A stretch of 64,000 nucleotides of DNA from Vibrio pelagius. Its GTDB lineage: Bacteria > Pseudomonadota > Gammaproteobacteria > Enterobacterales > Vibrionaceae. This document shows, piece by piece, positions 11,451 through 18,081 of the stretch (its first letter is position 1; each line of letters begins with the position of its first letter). Below the pieces are notes generated by a model. The model ran no database searches. It was not told the DNA's origin and saw only the letters and a list, made by a program, of their open reading frames with translations. The stretch covers positions 1,674,001 to 1,738,000 of the forward strand of contig NZ_AP025503.1 in assembly GCF_024347575.1 (NCBI RefSeq), given 5' to 3'. A program made the position numbers and the translations under genes.

Positions 11451-13097
11451 AACCGGAGTCACACCAACATTCACTGTCAGTGTGTCTGTGCCACCTTGGC
11501 CGTCAGAGACGATAACAGTAAAGCTGTCACTGCCGTTGTAGTCTTCGTTTGGTGTATAAGTCCAGTTGCCGTTTTCGTCGACAGTCACTGAGCCATTAGT
11601 TGGATCGCTGCCTTTGGAAAAGCTTAATGAGTCGTTGTCTCCGTCAGATGCAGAAAGTGAGCCGCTGACTGGAGTGTCTTCGTCTGTGGTTACTGCTACG
11701 CTGTCGCCTAATGGATCGCCATTGCTATCAACAAGCGTCGGAGCATCGTTTACTGGAGTCACACCAACATTCACTGTCAGTGTATCCGTGCCACCTTGGC
11801 CGTCAGAGACGATGACTGTGAAGCTGTCACTGCCGTTGTAGTCTGAGTTTGGTGTGTAGATCCAGTTACCGTTCTCATCAACCGTCACTGAGCCGTTAGA
11901 TGGATCGCTGCCTTTTGAGAAACTAAGAGAATCATTATCACCGTCTGAGGCAGAAAGAGAGCCGCTGACTGGCGTATCTTCATCGGTCGTGACTGAAACA
12001 CTGTCGCCTAGAGGGTTGCCATTGCTATCAACAAGCGTCGGGGCATCGTTCACCGGAGTCACACCAACATTCACCGTCAGTGTATCAGTACCACCTTGGC
12101 CGTCAGAGACAATAACCGTAAAGCTATCGCTGCCGTTGTAGTCTTCGTTTGGTGTATAAGTCCAGTTGCCGTTTTCATCGACAGTCACTGAACCATTAGA
12201 TGGATCGCTGCCTTTGGAGAAGCTTAATGAGTCATTATCGCTATCAGATGCAGAGAGAGAGCCACTGACTGGGGTATCCTCATCGGTCGTGACTGAAACA
12301 CTGTCGCCTAATGGATCGCCATTGCTATCAACAAGCGTTGGGGCATCGTTGACAGGGGTAACGTCAATATTAACTGTGATTGTATCTGTGCCACCTTGGC
12401 CGTCAGCGACGATAACGGTGAAGCTATCACTGCCGTTGTAGTCTGCGTTTGGGGTGTAGGTCCAGCTGCCATCTTCCGAAAGAGCTAACTGACCATTTGA
12501 TGGGGATTGACCCTCTGAAAATGTGACCGAGTCACCATTTGCATCTGTTGCTTCTAGTTGACCACTAACTGACGTATCTTCGTCTGTTGAAATTGACAGC
12601 GTATCTCCAGATAGAGAACCATCAGGGTTAGTAAAATTGGGCGTGCTATTTTCCGAGGTAAATGAACGGAATGCTTCTAAAAGAGTCAGGCTTTGAGTTT
12701 CTGACAAACCGATTGACTGAAACCCACTGGTTACAAACTCAGTTTCGGGAATAGTCTCTTCACCGTCACGCTCGATAGTGCCGCTATTAACTAAGCTTGA
12801 GCCACTTTCACCGGCAGCAGTAGCGAATTCATCGCCGAGTTGCGTCGGGTCCGCTCCCTCTTCTAATGCAGCGAAAATATTTGCGATGTCTTCATCAAGT
12901 TCTATCTCGACATCATCTTCAAATCTCTTCACAGACAAGTTAGGGTTGACCGCCTCATCATTTTGACTTTCCAAAATGAGGTCACCAGCTCTTAATGCTT
13001 CTCCGGCTTCCAAAACTCGCACGTTGCCATCAAGGCCTATAACAATACGTTGTCCAGCACCTAGTACGCCTACTAGGCTTAAAATTGTCATATCCAT
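1..13097 (-). CDS. Giant LapA-type repeat adhesin with retention module (3' end beyond left edge)
   Basis: One open frame of 4365 codons in the window, without a stop, continuing past the left edge. Residues 1-100 resemble the LapA/BapA retention module (hydrophobic start, IVIGLDGNVRVLEAGE, RAGDLI) and contain TAAG at 93-96, the di-alanine motif cut by LapG-type periplasmic proteases. Residues about 150-549 are four 100-aa VCBS/cadherin-like units (TDEDTPVSGSL, NWTYTPN, NDAPT). From residue 550 on there are 37 full and one partial 101-aa Ig-like units beginning NDGPTIDV. The protein is inferred to be a type I-secreted, surface-held adhesin whose repeats act as a stalk; the ligand-binding and secretion-signal regions would lie off the left edge. 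The start at 13097 follows AGGGGTGA closely; a second ATG at 13091 has better spacing. The repeats are more GC-rich than neighbouring genes. A tolC-ompA pair is divergent from it. Confidence 0.93.
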   Translation of the reverse strand, partial: MDMTILSLVGVLGAGQRIVIGLDGNVRVLEAGEALRAGDLILESQNDEAVNPNLSVKRFEDDVEIELDEDIANIFAALEEGADPTQLGDEFATAAGESGSSLVNSGTIERDGEETIPETEFVTSGFQSIGLSETQSLTLLEAFRSFTSENSTPNFTNPDGSLSGDTLSISTDEDTSVSGQLEATDANGDSVTFSEGQSPSNGQLALSEDGSWTYTPNADYNGSDSFTVIVADGQGGTDTITVNIDVTPVNDAPTLVDSNGDPLGDSVSVTTDEDTPVSGSLSASDSDNDSLSFSKGSDPSNGSVTVDENGNWTYTPNEDYNGSDSFTVIVSDGQGGTDTLTVNVGVTPVNDAPTLVDSNGNPLGDSVSVTTDEDTPVSGSLSASDGDNDSLSFSKGSDPSNGSVTVDENGNWIYTPNSDYNGSDSFTVIVSDGQGGTDTLTVNVGVTPVNDAPTLVDSNGDPLGDSVAVTTDEDTPVSGSLSASDGDNDSLSFSKGSDPTNGSVTVDENGNWTYTPNEDYNGSDSFTVIVSDGQGGTDTLTVNVGVTPVNDGPTIDVVAEAAFNENDAAVDTVVATFTASDEEDGTPSVAFTPGTNTDGYYAISGTDVVLTQAGVDAVNAGETLPAVSLTATDSDNATAVDSDTPTYNAQNDGPTIDVVAEAAFNENDAAVDTVVATFTASDEEDGTPSVAFTPGTNTDGYYAISGTDVVLTQAGVDAVNAGETLPAVSLTATDSDNATAVDSDTPTYNAQNDGPTIDVVAEAAFNENDAAVDTVVATFTASDEEDGTPSVAFTPGTNTDGYYAISGTDVVLTQAGVDAVNAGETLPAVSLTATDSDNATAVDSDTPTYNAQNDGPTIDVVAEAAFNENDAAVDTVVATFTASDEEDGTPSVAFTPGTNTDGYYAISGTDVVLTQAGVDAVNAGETLPAVSLTATDSDNATAVDSDTPTYNAQNDGPTIDVVAEAAFNENDAAVDTVVATFTASDEEDGTPSVAFTPGTNTDGYYAISGTDVVLTQAGVDAVNAGETLPAVSLTATDSDNATAVDSDTPTYNAQNDGPTIDVVAEAAFNENDAAVDTVVATFTASDEEDGTPSVAFTPGTNTDGYYAISGTDVVLTQAGVDAVNAGETLPAVSLTATDSDNATAVDSDTPTYNAQNDGPTIDVVAEAAFNENDAAVDTVVATFTASDEEDGTPSVAFTPGTNTDGYYAISGTDVVLTQAGVDAVNAGETLPAVSLTATDSDNATAVDSDTPTYNAQNDGPTIDVVAEAAFNENDAAVDTVVATFTASDEEDGTPSVAFTPGTNTDGYYAISGTDVVLTQAGVDAVNAGETLPAVSLTATDSDNATAVDSDTPTYNAQNDGPTIDVVAEAAFNENDAAVDTVVATFTASDEEDGTPSVAFTPGTNTDGYYAISGTDVVLTQAGVDAVNAGETLPAVSLTATDSDNATAVDSDTPTYNAQNDGPTIDVVAEAAFNENDAAVDTVVATFTASDEEDGTPSVAFTPGTNTDGYYAISGTDVVLTQAGVDAVNAGETLPAVSLTATDSDNATAVDSDTPTYNAQNDGPTIDVVAEAAFNENDAAVDTVVATFTASDEEDGTPSVAFTPGTNTDGYYAISGTDVVLTQAGVDAVNAGETLPAVSLTATDSDNATAVDSDTPTYNAQNDGPTIDVVAEAAFNENDAAVDTVVATFTASDEEDGTPSVAFTPGTNTDGYYAISGTDVVLTQAGVDAVNAGETLPAVSLTATDSDNATAVDSDTPTYNAQNDGPTIDVVAEAAFNENDAAVDTVVATFTASDEEDGTPSVAFTPGTNTDGYYAISGTDVVLTQAGVDAVNAGETLPAVSLTATDSDNATAVDSDTPTYNAQNDGPTIDVVAEAAFNENDAAVDTVVATFTASDEEDGTPSVAFTPGTNTDGYYAISGTDVVLTQAGVDAVNAGETLPAVSLTATDSDNATAVDSDTPTYNAQNDGPTIDVVAEAAFNENDAAVDTVVATFTASDEEDGTPSVAFTPGTNTDGYYAISGTDVVLTQAGVDAVNAGETLPAVSLTATDSDNATAVDSDTPTYNAQNDGPTIDVVAEAAFNENDAAVDTVVATFTASDEEDGTPSVAFTPGTNTDGYYAISGTDVVLTQAGVDAVNAGETLPAVSLTATDSDNATAVDSDTPTYNAQNDGPTIDVVAEAAFNENDAAVDTVVATFTASDEEDGTPSVAFTPGTNTDGYYAISGTDVVLTQAGVDAVNAGETLPAVSLTATDSDNATAVDSDTPTYNAQNDGPTIDVVAEAAFNENDAAVDTVVATFTASDEEDGTPSVAFTPGTNTDGYYAISGTDVVLTQAGVDAVNAGETLPAVSLTATDSDNATAVDSDTPTYNAQNDGPTIDVVAEAAFNENDAAVDTVVATFTASDEEDGTPSVAFTPGTNTDGYYAISGTDVVLTQAGVDAVNAGETLPAVSLTATDSDNATAVDSDTPTYNAQNDGPTIDVVAEAAFNENDAAVDTVVATFTASDEEDGTPSVAFTPGTNTDGYYAISGTDVVLTQAGVDAVNAGETLPAVSLTATDSDNATAVDSDTPTYNAQNDGPTIDVVAEAAFNENDAAVDTVVATFTASDEEDGTPSVAFTPGTNTDGYYAISGTDVVLTQAGVDAVNAGETLPAVSLTATDSDNATAVDSDTPTYNAQNDGPTIDVVAEAAFNENDAAVDTVVATFTASDEEDGTPSVAFTPGTNTDGYYAISGTDVVLTQAGVDAVNAGETLPAVSLTATDSDNATAVDSDTPTYNAQNDGPTIDVVAEAAFNENDAAVDTVVATFTASDEEDGTPSVAFTPGTNTDGYYAISGTDVVLTQAGVDAVNAGETLPAVSLTATDSDNATAVDSDTPTYNAQNDGPTIDVVAEAAFNENDAAVDTVVATFTASDEEDGTPSVAFTPGTNTDGYYAISGTDVVLTQAGVDAVNAGETLPAVSLTATDSDNATAVDSDTPTYNAQNDGPTIDVVAEAAFNENDAAVDTVVATFTASDEEDGTPSVAFTPGTNTDGYYAISGTDVVLTQAGVDAVNAGETLPAVSLTATDSDNATAVDSDTPTYNAQNDGPTIDVVAEAAFNENDAAVDTVVATFTASDEEDGTPSVAFTPGTNTDGYYAISGTDVVLTQAGVDAVNAGETLPAVSLTATDSDNATAVDSDTPTYNAQNDGPTIDVVAEAAFNENDAAVDTVVATFTASDEEDGTPSVAFTPGTNTDGYYAISGTDVVLTQAGVDAVNAGETLPAVSLTATDSDNATAVDSDTPTYNAQNDGPTIDVVAEAAFNENDAAVDTVVATFTASDEEDGTPSVAFTPGTNTDGYYAISGTDVVLTQAGVDAVNAGETLPAVSLTATDSDNATAVDSDTPTYNAQNDGPTIDVVAEAAFNENDAAVDTVVATFTASDEEDGTPSVAFTPGTNTDGYYAISGTDVVLTQAGVDAVNAGETLPAVSLTATDSDNATAVDSDTPTYNAQNDGPTIDVVAEAAFNENDAAVDTVVATFTASDEEDGTPSVAFTPGTNTDGYYAISGTDVVLTQAGVDAVNAGETLPAVSLTATDSDNATAVDSDTPTYNAQNDGPTIDVVAEAAFNENDAAVDTVVATFTASDEEDGTPSVAFTPGTNTDGYYAISGTDVVLTQAGVDAVNAGETLPAVSLTATDSDNATAVDSDTPTYNAQNDGPTIDVVAEAAFNENDAAVDTVVATFTASDEEDGTPSVAFTPGTNTDGYYAISGTDVVLTQAGVDAVNAGETLPAVSLTATDSDNATAVDSDTPTYNAQNDGPTIDVVAEAAFNENDAAVDTVVATFTASDEEDGTPSVAFTPGTNTDGYYAISGTDVVLTQAGVDAVNAGETLPAVSLTATDSDNATAVDSDTPTYNAQNDGPTIDVVAEAAFNENDAAVDTVVATFTASDEEDGTPSVAFTPGTNTDGYYAISGTDVVLTQAGVDAVNAGETLPAVSLTATDSDNATAVDSDTPTYNAQNDGPTIDVVAEAAFNENDAAVDTVVATFTASDEEDGTPSVAFTPGTNTDGYYAISGTDVVLTQAGVDAVNAGETLPAVSLTATDSDNATAVDSDTPTYNAQNDGPTIDVVAEAAFNENDAAVDTVVATFTASDEEDGTPSVAFTPGTNTDGYYAISGTDVVLTQAGVDAVNAGETLPAVSLTATDSDNATAVDSDTPTYNAQNDGPTIDVVAEAAFNENDAAVDTVVATFTASDEEDGTPSVAFTPGTNTDGYYAISGTDVVLTQAGVDAVNAGETLPAVSLTATDSDNATAVDSDTPTYNAQNDGPTIDVVAEAAFNENDAAVDTVVATFTASDEEDGTPSVAFTPGTNTDGYYAISGTDVVLTQAGVDAVNAGETLPAVS
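11451..12652 (-). repeat. Four 300-bp VCBS/cadherin-like coding repeats
   Basis: Units of 300 bp (100 codons) lie between the retention module and the 303-bp array. The three units nearest the array are closely similar to each other and share SVTVDENGNW, YTPN, DYNGSDSFTVIV and SDGQGGTDTLTVNVGVTPVN. The unit nearest the N-terminus is more divergent. They differ from one another by scattered synonymous changes, unlike the homogeneous 303-bp units, so the two arrays have different histories. Boundaries are approximate. Confidence 0.85.
12810..12821 (-). other. TAAG cleavage motif of retention module (LapG-type site)
   Basis: Residues 93-96 of the adhesin read T-A-A-G within EFATAAGES. LapG-family periplasmic cysteine proteases cut LapA-type adhesins between the two alanines of such a motif, at a similar distance from the N-terminus, and c-di-GMP-bound LapD restrains them. 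Neither lapG nor lapD is visible in this window, so the link is by motif and position only. Confidence 0.75.
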
Positions 13098-13485
13098 ATT
13101 CACCCCTAAGTCCACTTTTGAAGTGGCGTGTCAAAAATGCGACACATAAAAAATGCTAATTAAATAAAATATAACACCTATTTATAGCTATTTCATAGTC
13201 AGCGCTCATTCATTTAACAAAAATAGATACAGAGTAATGACAAAGATCACATCAAATGATAGTCTGAGTGCTAGAAAAATCGATATAACTTATTGTGTTT
13301 TCTAACATTAAAGAAGATGACAACTGGTAAGTTCTGTTAAAATCTCAGGAGATTTAACAGTCTCAATAGACCCGTAAAAACCTTCTCTTTTTTATCAATA
13401 CAATCCAAAGATCGTTACTTTTTTGGCGCATGAATTAGTGACCTATTTCAGTTTGATTTTTGTTTGTAATTAGTACAATACGGAG
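13098..13485. promoter_or_regulatory. Divergent promoter region, adhesin and tolC
   Basis: This AT-rich 388-bp gap separates the divergent adhesin and tolC-ompA genes and must hold both promoters. A possible CRP-like site at 13236-13251 reads AATGA-N6-TCACA, matching 8 of the 10 conserved positions of TGTGA-N6-TCACA. I could not fix -10/-35 boxes with confidence. No gene is seen. Confidence 0.4.
13112..13145 (-). promoter_or_regulatory. Hairpins in adhesin 5' leader
   Basis: Two short inverted repeats precede the adhesin ribosome binding site: CCACTT-TTG-AAGTGG at 13112-13126 and GTGTC with GACAC at 13128-13145. On the minus strand they fall immediately upstream of the AGGGGTGA Shine-Dalgarno region and could modulate translation. 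No function has been shown. Confidence 0.35.
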
Positions 13486-14799
13486 ATGTCAGTGAATACG
13501 ATTAAAACCGCAACGTTTGGGCTTGCAGTTATCTTTAGTATGCCCTCATATAGCCAAACTTTAGAGCAGGCGGTTGCGTTTACTCTTGAAAACAACCCAG
13601 ATATAAAAAGCGCTTATAACGAGTACATCAGCAAACGTTATCTCAATGACGCTTCTGGAGGCGCATACAGACCAAGTATCGACCTTGACGCAGGTATTGG
13701 CTATGAGCACACCGATCTTGTAACAAACGCAAATACAACAGATCTCACTCGTAAAGAAGCGACGATAACTCTCACGCAGTTGATATGGGATGGTTCCAAT
13801 ACTTTCAATGATATCGACCGGACTGCCGCAGATGCTGAATCAGTCCGTTATCAACTGCTGGCAACGGCACAAGATACAGCGTTGGAAGTAACAAAAATTT
13901 ATCTCGATGCGGTAAAGGCATACGAGGTACTTTCCCTTTCCGAAAGTAACCTAGCAACCCATAAAGATATCTACCGCGATATCAAAAAACGGGTAGATTC
14001 AGGTATTGGATCCACTGCTGACATGTCACAAGTTGAGGCTCGTATAGCTAAAGCACACGGTAATTTACTTGCCGCTCAAAACAACCTCCTTGATACACAC
14101 ACTCAATTCAAGCGCCTCACTGGTCAAAAGCCACTTGGATTGACTTTCCCAAGAGCAGACTCTACTGCGATTCCATATACCATCGACAATGCACTTGAGC
14201 TTGCGTTTCAAACTCACCCTGTTATTCAAATTGCTCGTGCCGATGTCGATTCTGCAAAATTTCAGTACCAACAATCAAAAAGCACGAACTACCCAACCAT
14301 ATCTGTTGAAGCCGCACAAACTTGGCGAGACGATGCCGGCGGTACAGAAGGCAGTAGCGACGAATTTTCAGCGATGTTGCGACTTAGGTACAATCTTTAT
14401 AATGGAGGGGCAGATCAAGATAAAGCAGAAAGCGCGGCTTACCAGCTTAACAAAGCGAAAGATCTAAGAGAAAGAAGCTATCGAAATGTTGAAGAGAGCT
14501 TAAGACTATCTTGGAGCGCACTTGATTTAACTGTTCAACAGAAAGAATTTCTGTCTGACCACGTTGATTCAGCGTCTGATACTGTCATTTCTTATGAAAA
14601 ACAATACCGTATAGGCAAACGTACTCTCCTTGATTTACTCAACACCGAGAATGAGCTTTTTGAAGCACGAAAAGATTACCTAGATGCTAAATATGATGAA
14701 CAATATGCAAAGTACAGAGTCATGAACGCGACAGGCAACCTACTCACGGCACTGCGAGTACAAACGCCCGAAGAGTGGCACGAAGAAGTGGAGTACTAA
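13486..14799 (+). CDS. TolC-family outer membrane channel for type I secretion
   Basis: The 437-aa product has a signal peptide (residues about 1-23, ending SYSQ) and two homologous halves typical of TolC/LapE/AggA outer-membrane factors, each with long alpha-helical stretches and short beta strands (PSIDLDAGIGYEH; YPTISVEAAQTW). Motifs include LEQAV at the mature start, QLIWDG and YNLYNGG. It likely forms the outer-membrane exit duct of a type I secretion system exporting the divergent adhesin; the ABC and membrane-fusion partners are not in the window. ATG 13486 sits directly against GGAG, so GTG at 13492, with a 6-nt gap, may be the true start. An ompA-like gene follows 3 nt after the stop. 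Confidence 0.9.
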   Translation: MSVNTIKTATFGLAVIFSMPSYSQTLEQAVAFTLENNPDIKSAYNEYISKRYLNDASGGAYRPSIDLDAGIGYEHTDLVTNANTTDLTRKEATITLTQLIWDGSNTFNDIDRTAADAESVRYQLLATAQDTALEVTKIYLDAVKAYEVLSLSESNLATHKDIYRDIKKRVDSGIGSTADMSQVEARIAKAHGNLLAAQNNLLDTHTQFKRLTGQKPLGLTFPRADSTAIPYTIDNALELAFQTHPVIQIARADVDSAKFQYQQSKSTNYPTISVEAAQTWRDDAGGTEGSSDEFSAMLRLRYNLYNGGADQDKAESAAYQLNKAKDLRERSYRNVEESLRLSWSALDLTVQQKEFLSDHVDSASDTVISYEKQYRIGKRTLLDLLNTENELFEARKDYLDAKYDEQYAKYRVMNATGNLLTALRVQTPEEWHEEVEY

Positions 14800-14802
14800 G
14801 CA

Positions 14803-15420
14803 ATGAAAAAAATTAGCATCTTATCTACTTTGATCATGGTGACGTCATCATCAGCCATAGCTCAGCAGTTCCACGATGAATATGCCTACTTACCGACACC
14901 AAAACCAGTGCAAATCTATGACTTGCAAGACGATGACAACGACGGTGTCATTAATGCTCGTGACCTCTGCCCGGGGACGCCTGTTGGTGCTGAAATAGAT
15001 AATGATGGTTGCGGATCATATTTTGAATCTTCTGAGCAGAAGCAGCTTCATATTTTGTTTGCGAATAACTCAACGGAAATCAACCCTGCCTTCTTGAGTC
15101 AGATCCGTCAAATGGCTGCTTTTTTAAAACGCTATGAAACCACGACTATTCAACTGCAAGGTTATGCCAGCAAAACGGGTAACGCACAGCATAATTTAAT
15201 ACTTTCGAAAGAGCGGGCAGCGAATGTGCGTCGCGCTCTGATCAGCAACGGTATTGCGCCATCACGAATCAATATTATTGGCTACGGTGATTCGGCTTCA
15301 GGAGGAGTCAATCAAGACAACATTAGTCATGCACTCAATCGTAAAGTAGTGGCATCTGTGGCTGGGTTTAAGGGACACATCAAAGAAGAATGGCATATCT
15401 TTACTAAAATACCCAAGTAG
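14803..15420 (+). CDS. OmpA-family peptidoglycan-associated outer membrane protein
   Basis: The 205-aa protein has a signal peptide (to about residue 20, SAIAQ), then an acidic calcium-binding thrombospondin type 3-like stretch (DDDNDGVINARD, LCPGTP, EIDNDGC), then an OmpA C-terminal domain (about 75-190). The domain shows LQGYASKTG and NLILSKERAANVRRAL, equivalent to the peptidoglycan-binding signature. It starts 3 nt after the tolC-like stop, so the two are probably co-transcribed. TolC-OmpA pairs beside giant adhesins are a familiar layout in vibrios; the OmpA protein may anchor or stabilise the secretion apparatus at the cell wall. That role is inferred from context. Confidence 0.88.
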   Translation: MKKISILSTLIMVTSSSAIAQQFHDEYAYLPTPKPVQIYDLQDDDNDGVINARDLCPGTPVGAEIDNDGCGSYFESSEQKQLHILFANNSTEINPAFLSQIRQMAAFLKRYETTTIQLQGYASKTGNAQHNLILSKERAANVRRALISNGIAPSRINIIGYGDSASGGVNQDNISHALNRKVVASVAGFKGHIKEEWHIFTKIPK

Positions 15421-15537
15421 CTGAAAACTTAATGGTCGCAAATAACCAGTAAAGGTATAGGTTACCCCACTTCAGCCATGTACCTAAGGCTGTGTTAGTG
15501 GTAACCTTGCTCCGTTATCAATATAGAGAACTATTTC

Positions 15538-15888
15538 ATGAGCAAACTAACAGCTGATACTCAAGCAAACCTTGATCTATTCGTTTCTGAATCAAAAGAA
15601 ACCAAACTTGTATGGGGCCTTCGTAACGAAGAAGGTTGGCTAGCATGTGACTCTACTGAATTTGAAAATAGCGAAGTTATGCCTTTCTGGTCTTCGAAGG
15701 AAGATGCTCAAACGCACAACGTTGAAGAGTGGGCTGATTTCGAAGTACTTGAAATCCCTCTTGATATCTTCGTTGAAGATTGGCTACTAACACTTGCTGA
15801 AGATGGCGTATTAGTGGGCGTTAACTGGAACGCTTCTTTAGAAGGCAAAGAGCTTGAGCCTTCAGACCTAGCTAAGCTATACATCTAA
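15538..15888 (+). CDS. DUF2750 family protein
   Basis: A 116-aa acidic cytosolic protein matching the DUF2750 pattern: VWGLRNEEGW near residue 26, MPFWSSKEDA near 49, a WL pair near 82 and GVNWNASLEGKELEP near the C-terminus. No catalytic residues are evident and the family has no established function. The start follows AGAGAA. A Rho-independent terminator lies just downstream, suggesting a monocistronic unit. Confidence 0.85.
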   Translation: MSKLTADTQANLDLFVSESKETKLVWGLRNEEGWLACDSTEFENSEVMPFWSSKEDAQTHNVEEWADFEVLEIPLDIFVEDWLLTLAEDGVLVGVNWNASLEGKELEPSDLAKLYI

Positions 15889-15897
15889 ATCATAAGA

Positions 15898-15927
15898 AAT
15901 GGTCGCTCAACAGCGGCCATTTTTTTA
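15898..15927 (+). terminator. Rho-independent terminator after DUF2750 gene
   Basis: Stem AATGGTCGCT / AGCGGCCATT with a 4-nt loop, followed by a run of T. It lies 10 bp after the stop codon. Confidence 0.85.
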
Positions 15928-16008
15928 TCTGTTGTTTAACATTCGATGCTATCCCCGGCAAAGACAGAGATTTCACTCACACATTTCTGAACACTTTCCA
16001 CTGATAAT

Positions 16009-18081
16009 TTGAACCAAGATCAAACTAAATTTAGAATGGCGTTCTTTATCTGGTTCAGACGTTCATTTGTGATTCGCCTAATTTATTTATTCTTATTTAT
16101 CTTCATAAGCTTACCTGTCAAATCTGAGATTGATAGGACGGAGGCTGATGTTAAAATTCACCTGGGCGAAACCCCTAATTCAGACTGGAATACTCTTTAT
16201 CTATCAACACTCAACACAGATTCAGTTAGAGCACTCAACATGCTCAAATCTCGATACACCAGCGCTGAATCTAACGGTGAAAAGCTTTATATCGCTGCCC
16301 TCCTCTATCACTATATGAAACGCCATGATCAACCCTTTTATGGAGGAAGCTCAGGCAATGAAAATTACCAAGCGTTAGAAGTCAAGTTCATTGAGTCGTT
16401 GTCCTTAGATAGTCAGGGGCAATATCAAGCAGCCCAACAAGGATTAATGCAGCTGCTCAAACAGATGAAAGCTCAAAATGACCAAACTGGTAAATTGTTA
16501 TTGAAATATCACCTTTGCCGTTCTTTCAATGAACAGTCTCGCTATCATCAAGCCAATTACTACTGTTCGATACTTGAGGCAGACATCAACGATATTGCAG
16601 ACCCTGTAGTGCCCAAATCTATCGCTTACCGCGTTATCGCCAATAATCAGTACTTCAGAAGCGATTACCAAGCAGCGCTGAATACCTATATGACTTTGAT
16701 TGAGTTATTTCCTCAAGGGCAAGACATATCTGGGATCTATAACGATTTAGGTAACCTTTTCAAAGAGATGAAACAGTTTGATAAGTCAGAACAATACTTG
16801 AAAGCAGCCCTCAACTTACGCCTCAATGCTTCTGATCTTATGAAAGCACAGGTTCGCCACAGTCTCGCTAAACTCTATATGGCTCAGTCTAGCTACGACC
16901 TAGCTATCTCACAGTTCCTTCAAGCTAAGACATTGCTCTATTCTTCTGGTCACAACTACGGCACGGCCATGACGACACTAGGTTTAGGAAAAGCATATAC
17001 CGCAACCCAACAATACCCTTTAGCACGAGCATACCTCACTGAGTCTTTGAGCCTTGCTACCGAACTCAATAATGACGTGATGCGGATCCAAGCCTACCTC
17101 GCCATTAGTGAAATGTTCGAAAAGCAGGAGCTATTGAGTGAAGCATTTGATTACGCCGAGCGCGCTTTGATACTTGCGAGACAAGTTGAACGAGAGAGCT
17201 ATATAGCTGACGTGTATATGCAGTTATCGAAGCTTTACCGGACTCAAGAAGATTACCAACAAGCACTCTTCTACTATGAGCAATATGCGCAATCTCAAAT
17301 CGCGACTCGCAATACAGATAACCGCTTAGCACTAGAGGCATTGAGCTTAGCGCACAATCAATATGAACAAGAGCTAGAGAGCTCTCAGCTACGTAATCAA
17401 CATGACCTTAACCAACTTCAAATAGAGAAAATGCAACAGCAAAAGCTGATGTATAACGCCATCGTTCTATTACTGGTTGTCACAGCTAGCCTCACTTTTT
17501 ACTCGAATAAGAAAATACGCCGTAAAGCTTCCATTGATTCAATGACAAAGGCGTACAGTCGTGCGGAAATCATTAAACGAGTGAAAGAGACCAAAGCGTC
17601 TTCAAAAGCGAATAAACAACACGTACTTGTTCTATTAGATCTAGACAGGTTCAAGACGATTAATGATCAATTTGGCCACCCTACCGGCGATCGCGCATTG
17701 GTTCATGTTAGCCATCAGATCGTTAAGCATCTAAACAAAGGAGAGTTATTGGGGCGTCTTGGCGGAGAAGAGTTTCTCATTCTGCTAAAAGATACCAATA
17801 TCGAAGATGTGCGTGAACGCGTTGAAGAGATCCACTACGCTATTTCCACTAGTGAATTTCTATCAGAATCAAAAAAGCCACTCACGATTACTGCAAGTTT
17901 CGCCTATTTGGCGACGCAGAAATCACTGAGTGACTTTGATATTCTTTATTCAGTGCTTGACCAAGCACTCTACCAAGCAAAAGCGAATGGAAGAAACTGC
18001 ATCATTGATGCGTATAACGACCCCATCGCTGCTAATAGCTTTAGCGATTCACCGATTGCTTACGAACCAATTCAGCCATGA
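16009..18081 (+). CDS. TPR-sensor diguanylate cyclase (GGDEF)
   Basis: The 690-aa protein has an N-terminal hydrophobic segment (about 20-38), a long periplasmic tetratricopeptide region (about 120-440), a coiled stretch, one transmembrane helix ([19 protein letters not shown], about 483-501) and a C-terminal GGDEF domain with an intact GGEEF active site ([12 protein letters not shown]). It is predicted to make c-di-GMP in response to a periplasmic cue. The product-inhibition I-site RxxD is replaced by NKGE, so feedback inhibition may be absent. The start is a TTG without a clear Shine-Dalgarno; ATG at 16036 is an alternative. Its 3' end overlaps the convergent queC gene by 41 bp. Confidence 0.9.
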   Translation: MNQDQTKFRMAFFIWFRRSFVIRLIYLFLFIFISLPVKSEIDRTEADVKIHLGETPNSDWNTLYLSTLNTDSVRALNMLKSRYTSAESNGEKLYIAALLYHYMKRHDQPFYGGSSGNENYQALEVKFIESLSLDSQGQYQAAQQGLMQLLKQMKAQNDQTGKLLLKYHLCRSFNEQSRYHQANYYCSILEADINDIADPVVPKSIAYRVIANNQYFRSDYQAALNTYMTLIELFPQGQDISGIYNDLGNLFKEMKQFDKSEQYLKAALNLRLNASDLMKAQVRHSLAKLYMAQSSYDLAISQFLQAKTLLYSSGHNYGTAMTTLGLGKAYTATQQYPLARAYLTESLSLATELNNDVMRIQAYLAISEMFEKQELLSEAFDYAERALILARQVERESYIADVYMQLSKLYRTQEDYQQALFYYEQYAQSQIATRNTDNRLALEALSLAHNQYEQELESSQLRNQHDLNQLQIEKMQQQKLMYNAIVLLLVVTASLTFYSNKKIRRKASIDSMTKAYSRAEIIKRVKETKASSKANKQHVLVLLDLDRFKTINDQFGHPTGDRALVHVSHQIVKHLNKGELLGRLGGEEFLILLKDTNIEDVRERVEEIHYAISTSEFLSESKKPLTITASFAYLATQKSLSDFDILYSVLDQALYQAKANGRNCIIDAYNDPIAANSFSDSPIAYEPIQP

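Noticed and set aside
51..11591. Repeated 84-aa plus-strand reading frames, one per 303-bp unit
   Set aside because: They are open only because each adhesin repeat is identical; the Arg/His/Cys-rich product is a shadow of the minus-strand coding frame, which runs uninterrupted for over 13 kb.
11308..12966. Plus-strand Ser/Thr-rich frames at 11308-11541, 11566-11841, 12166-12441 and 12778-12966
   Set aside because: Antisense shadows of the VCBS and retention-module coding sequence; no ribosome sites and low-complexity composition.
15421..15537. Riboswitch or structured leader before DUF2750
   Set aside because: A GGTTACC/GGTAACC pair is present, but I cannot fit it to any known RNA class.
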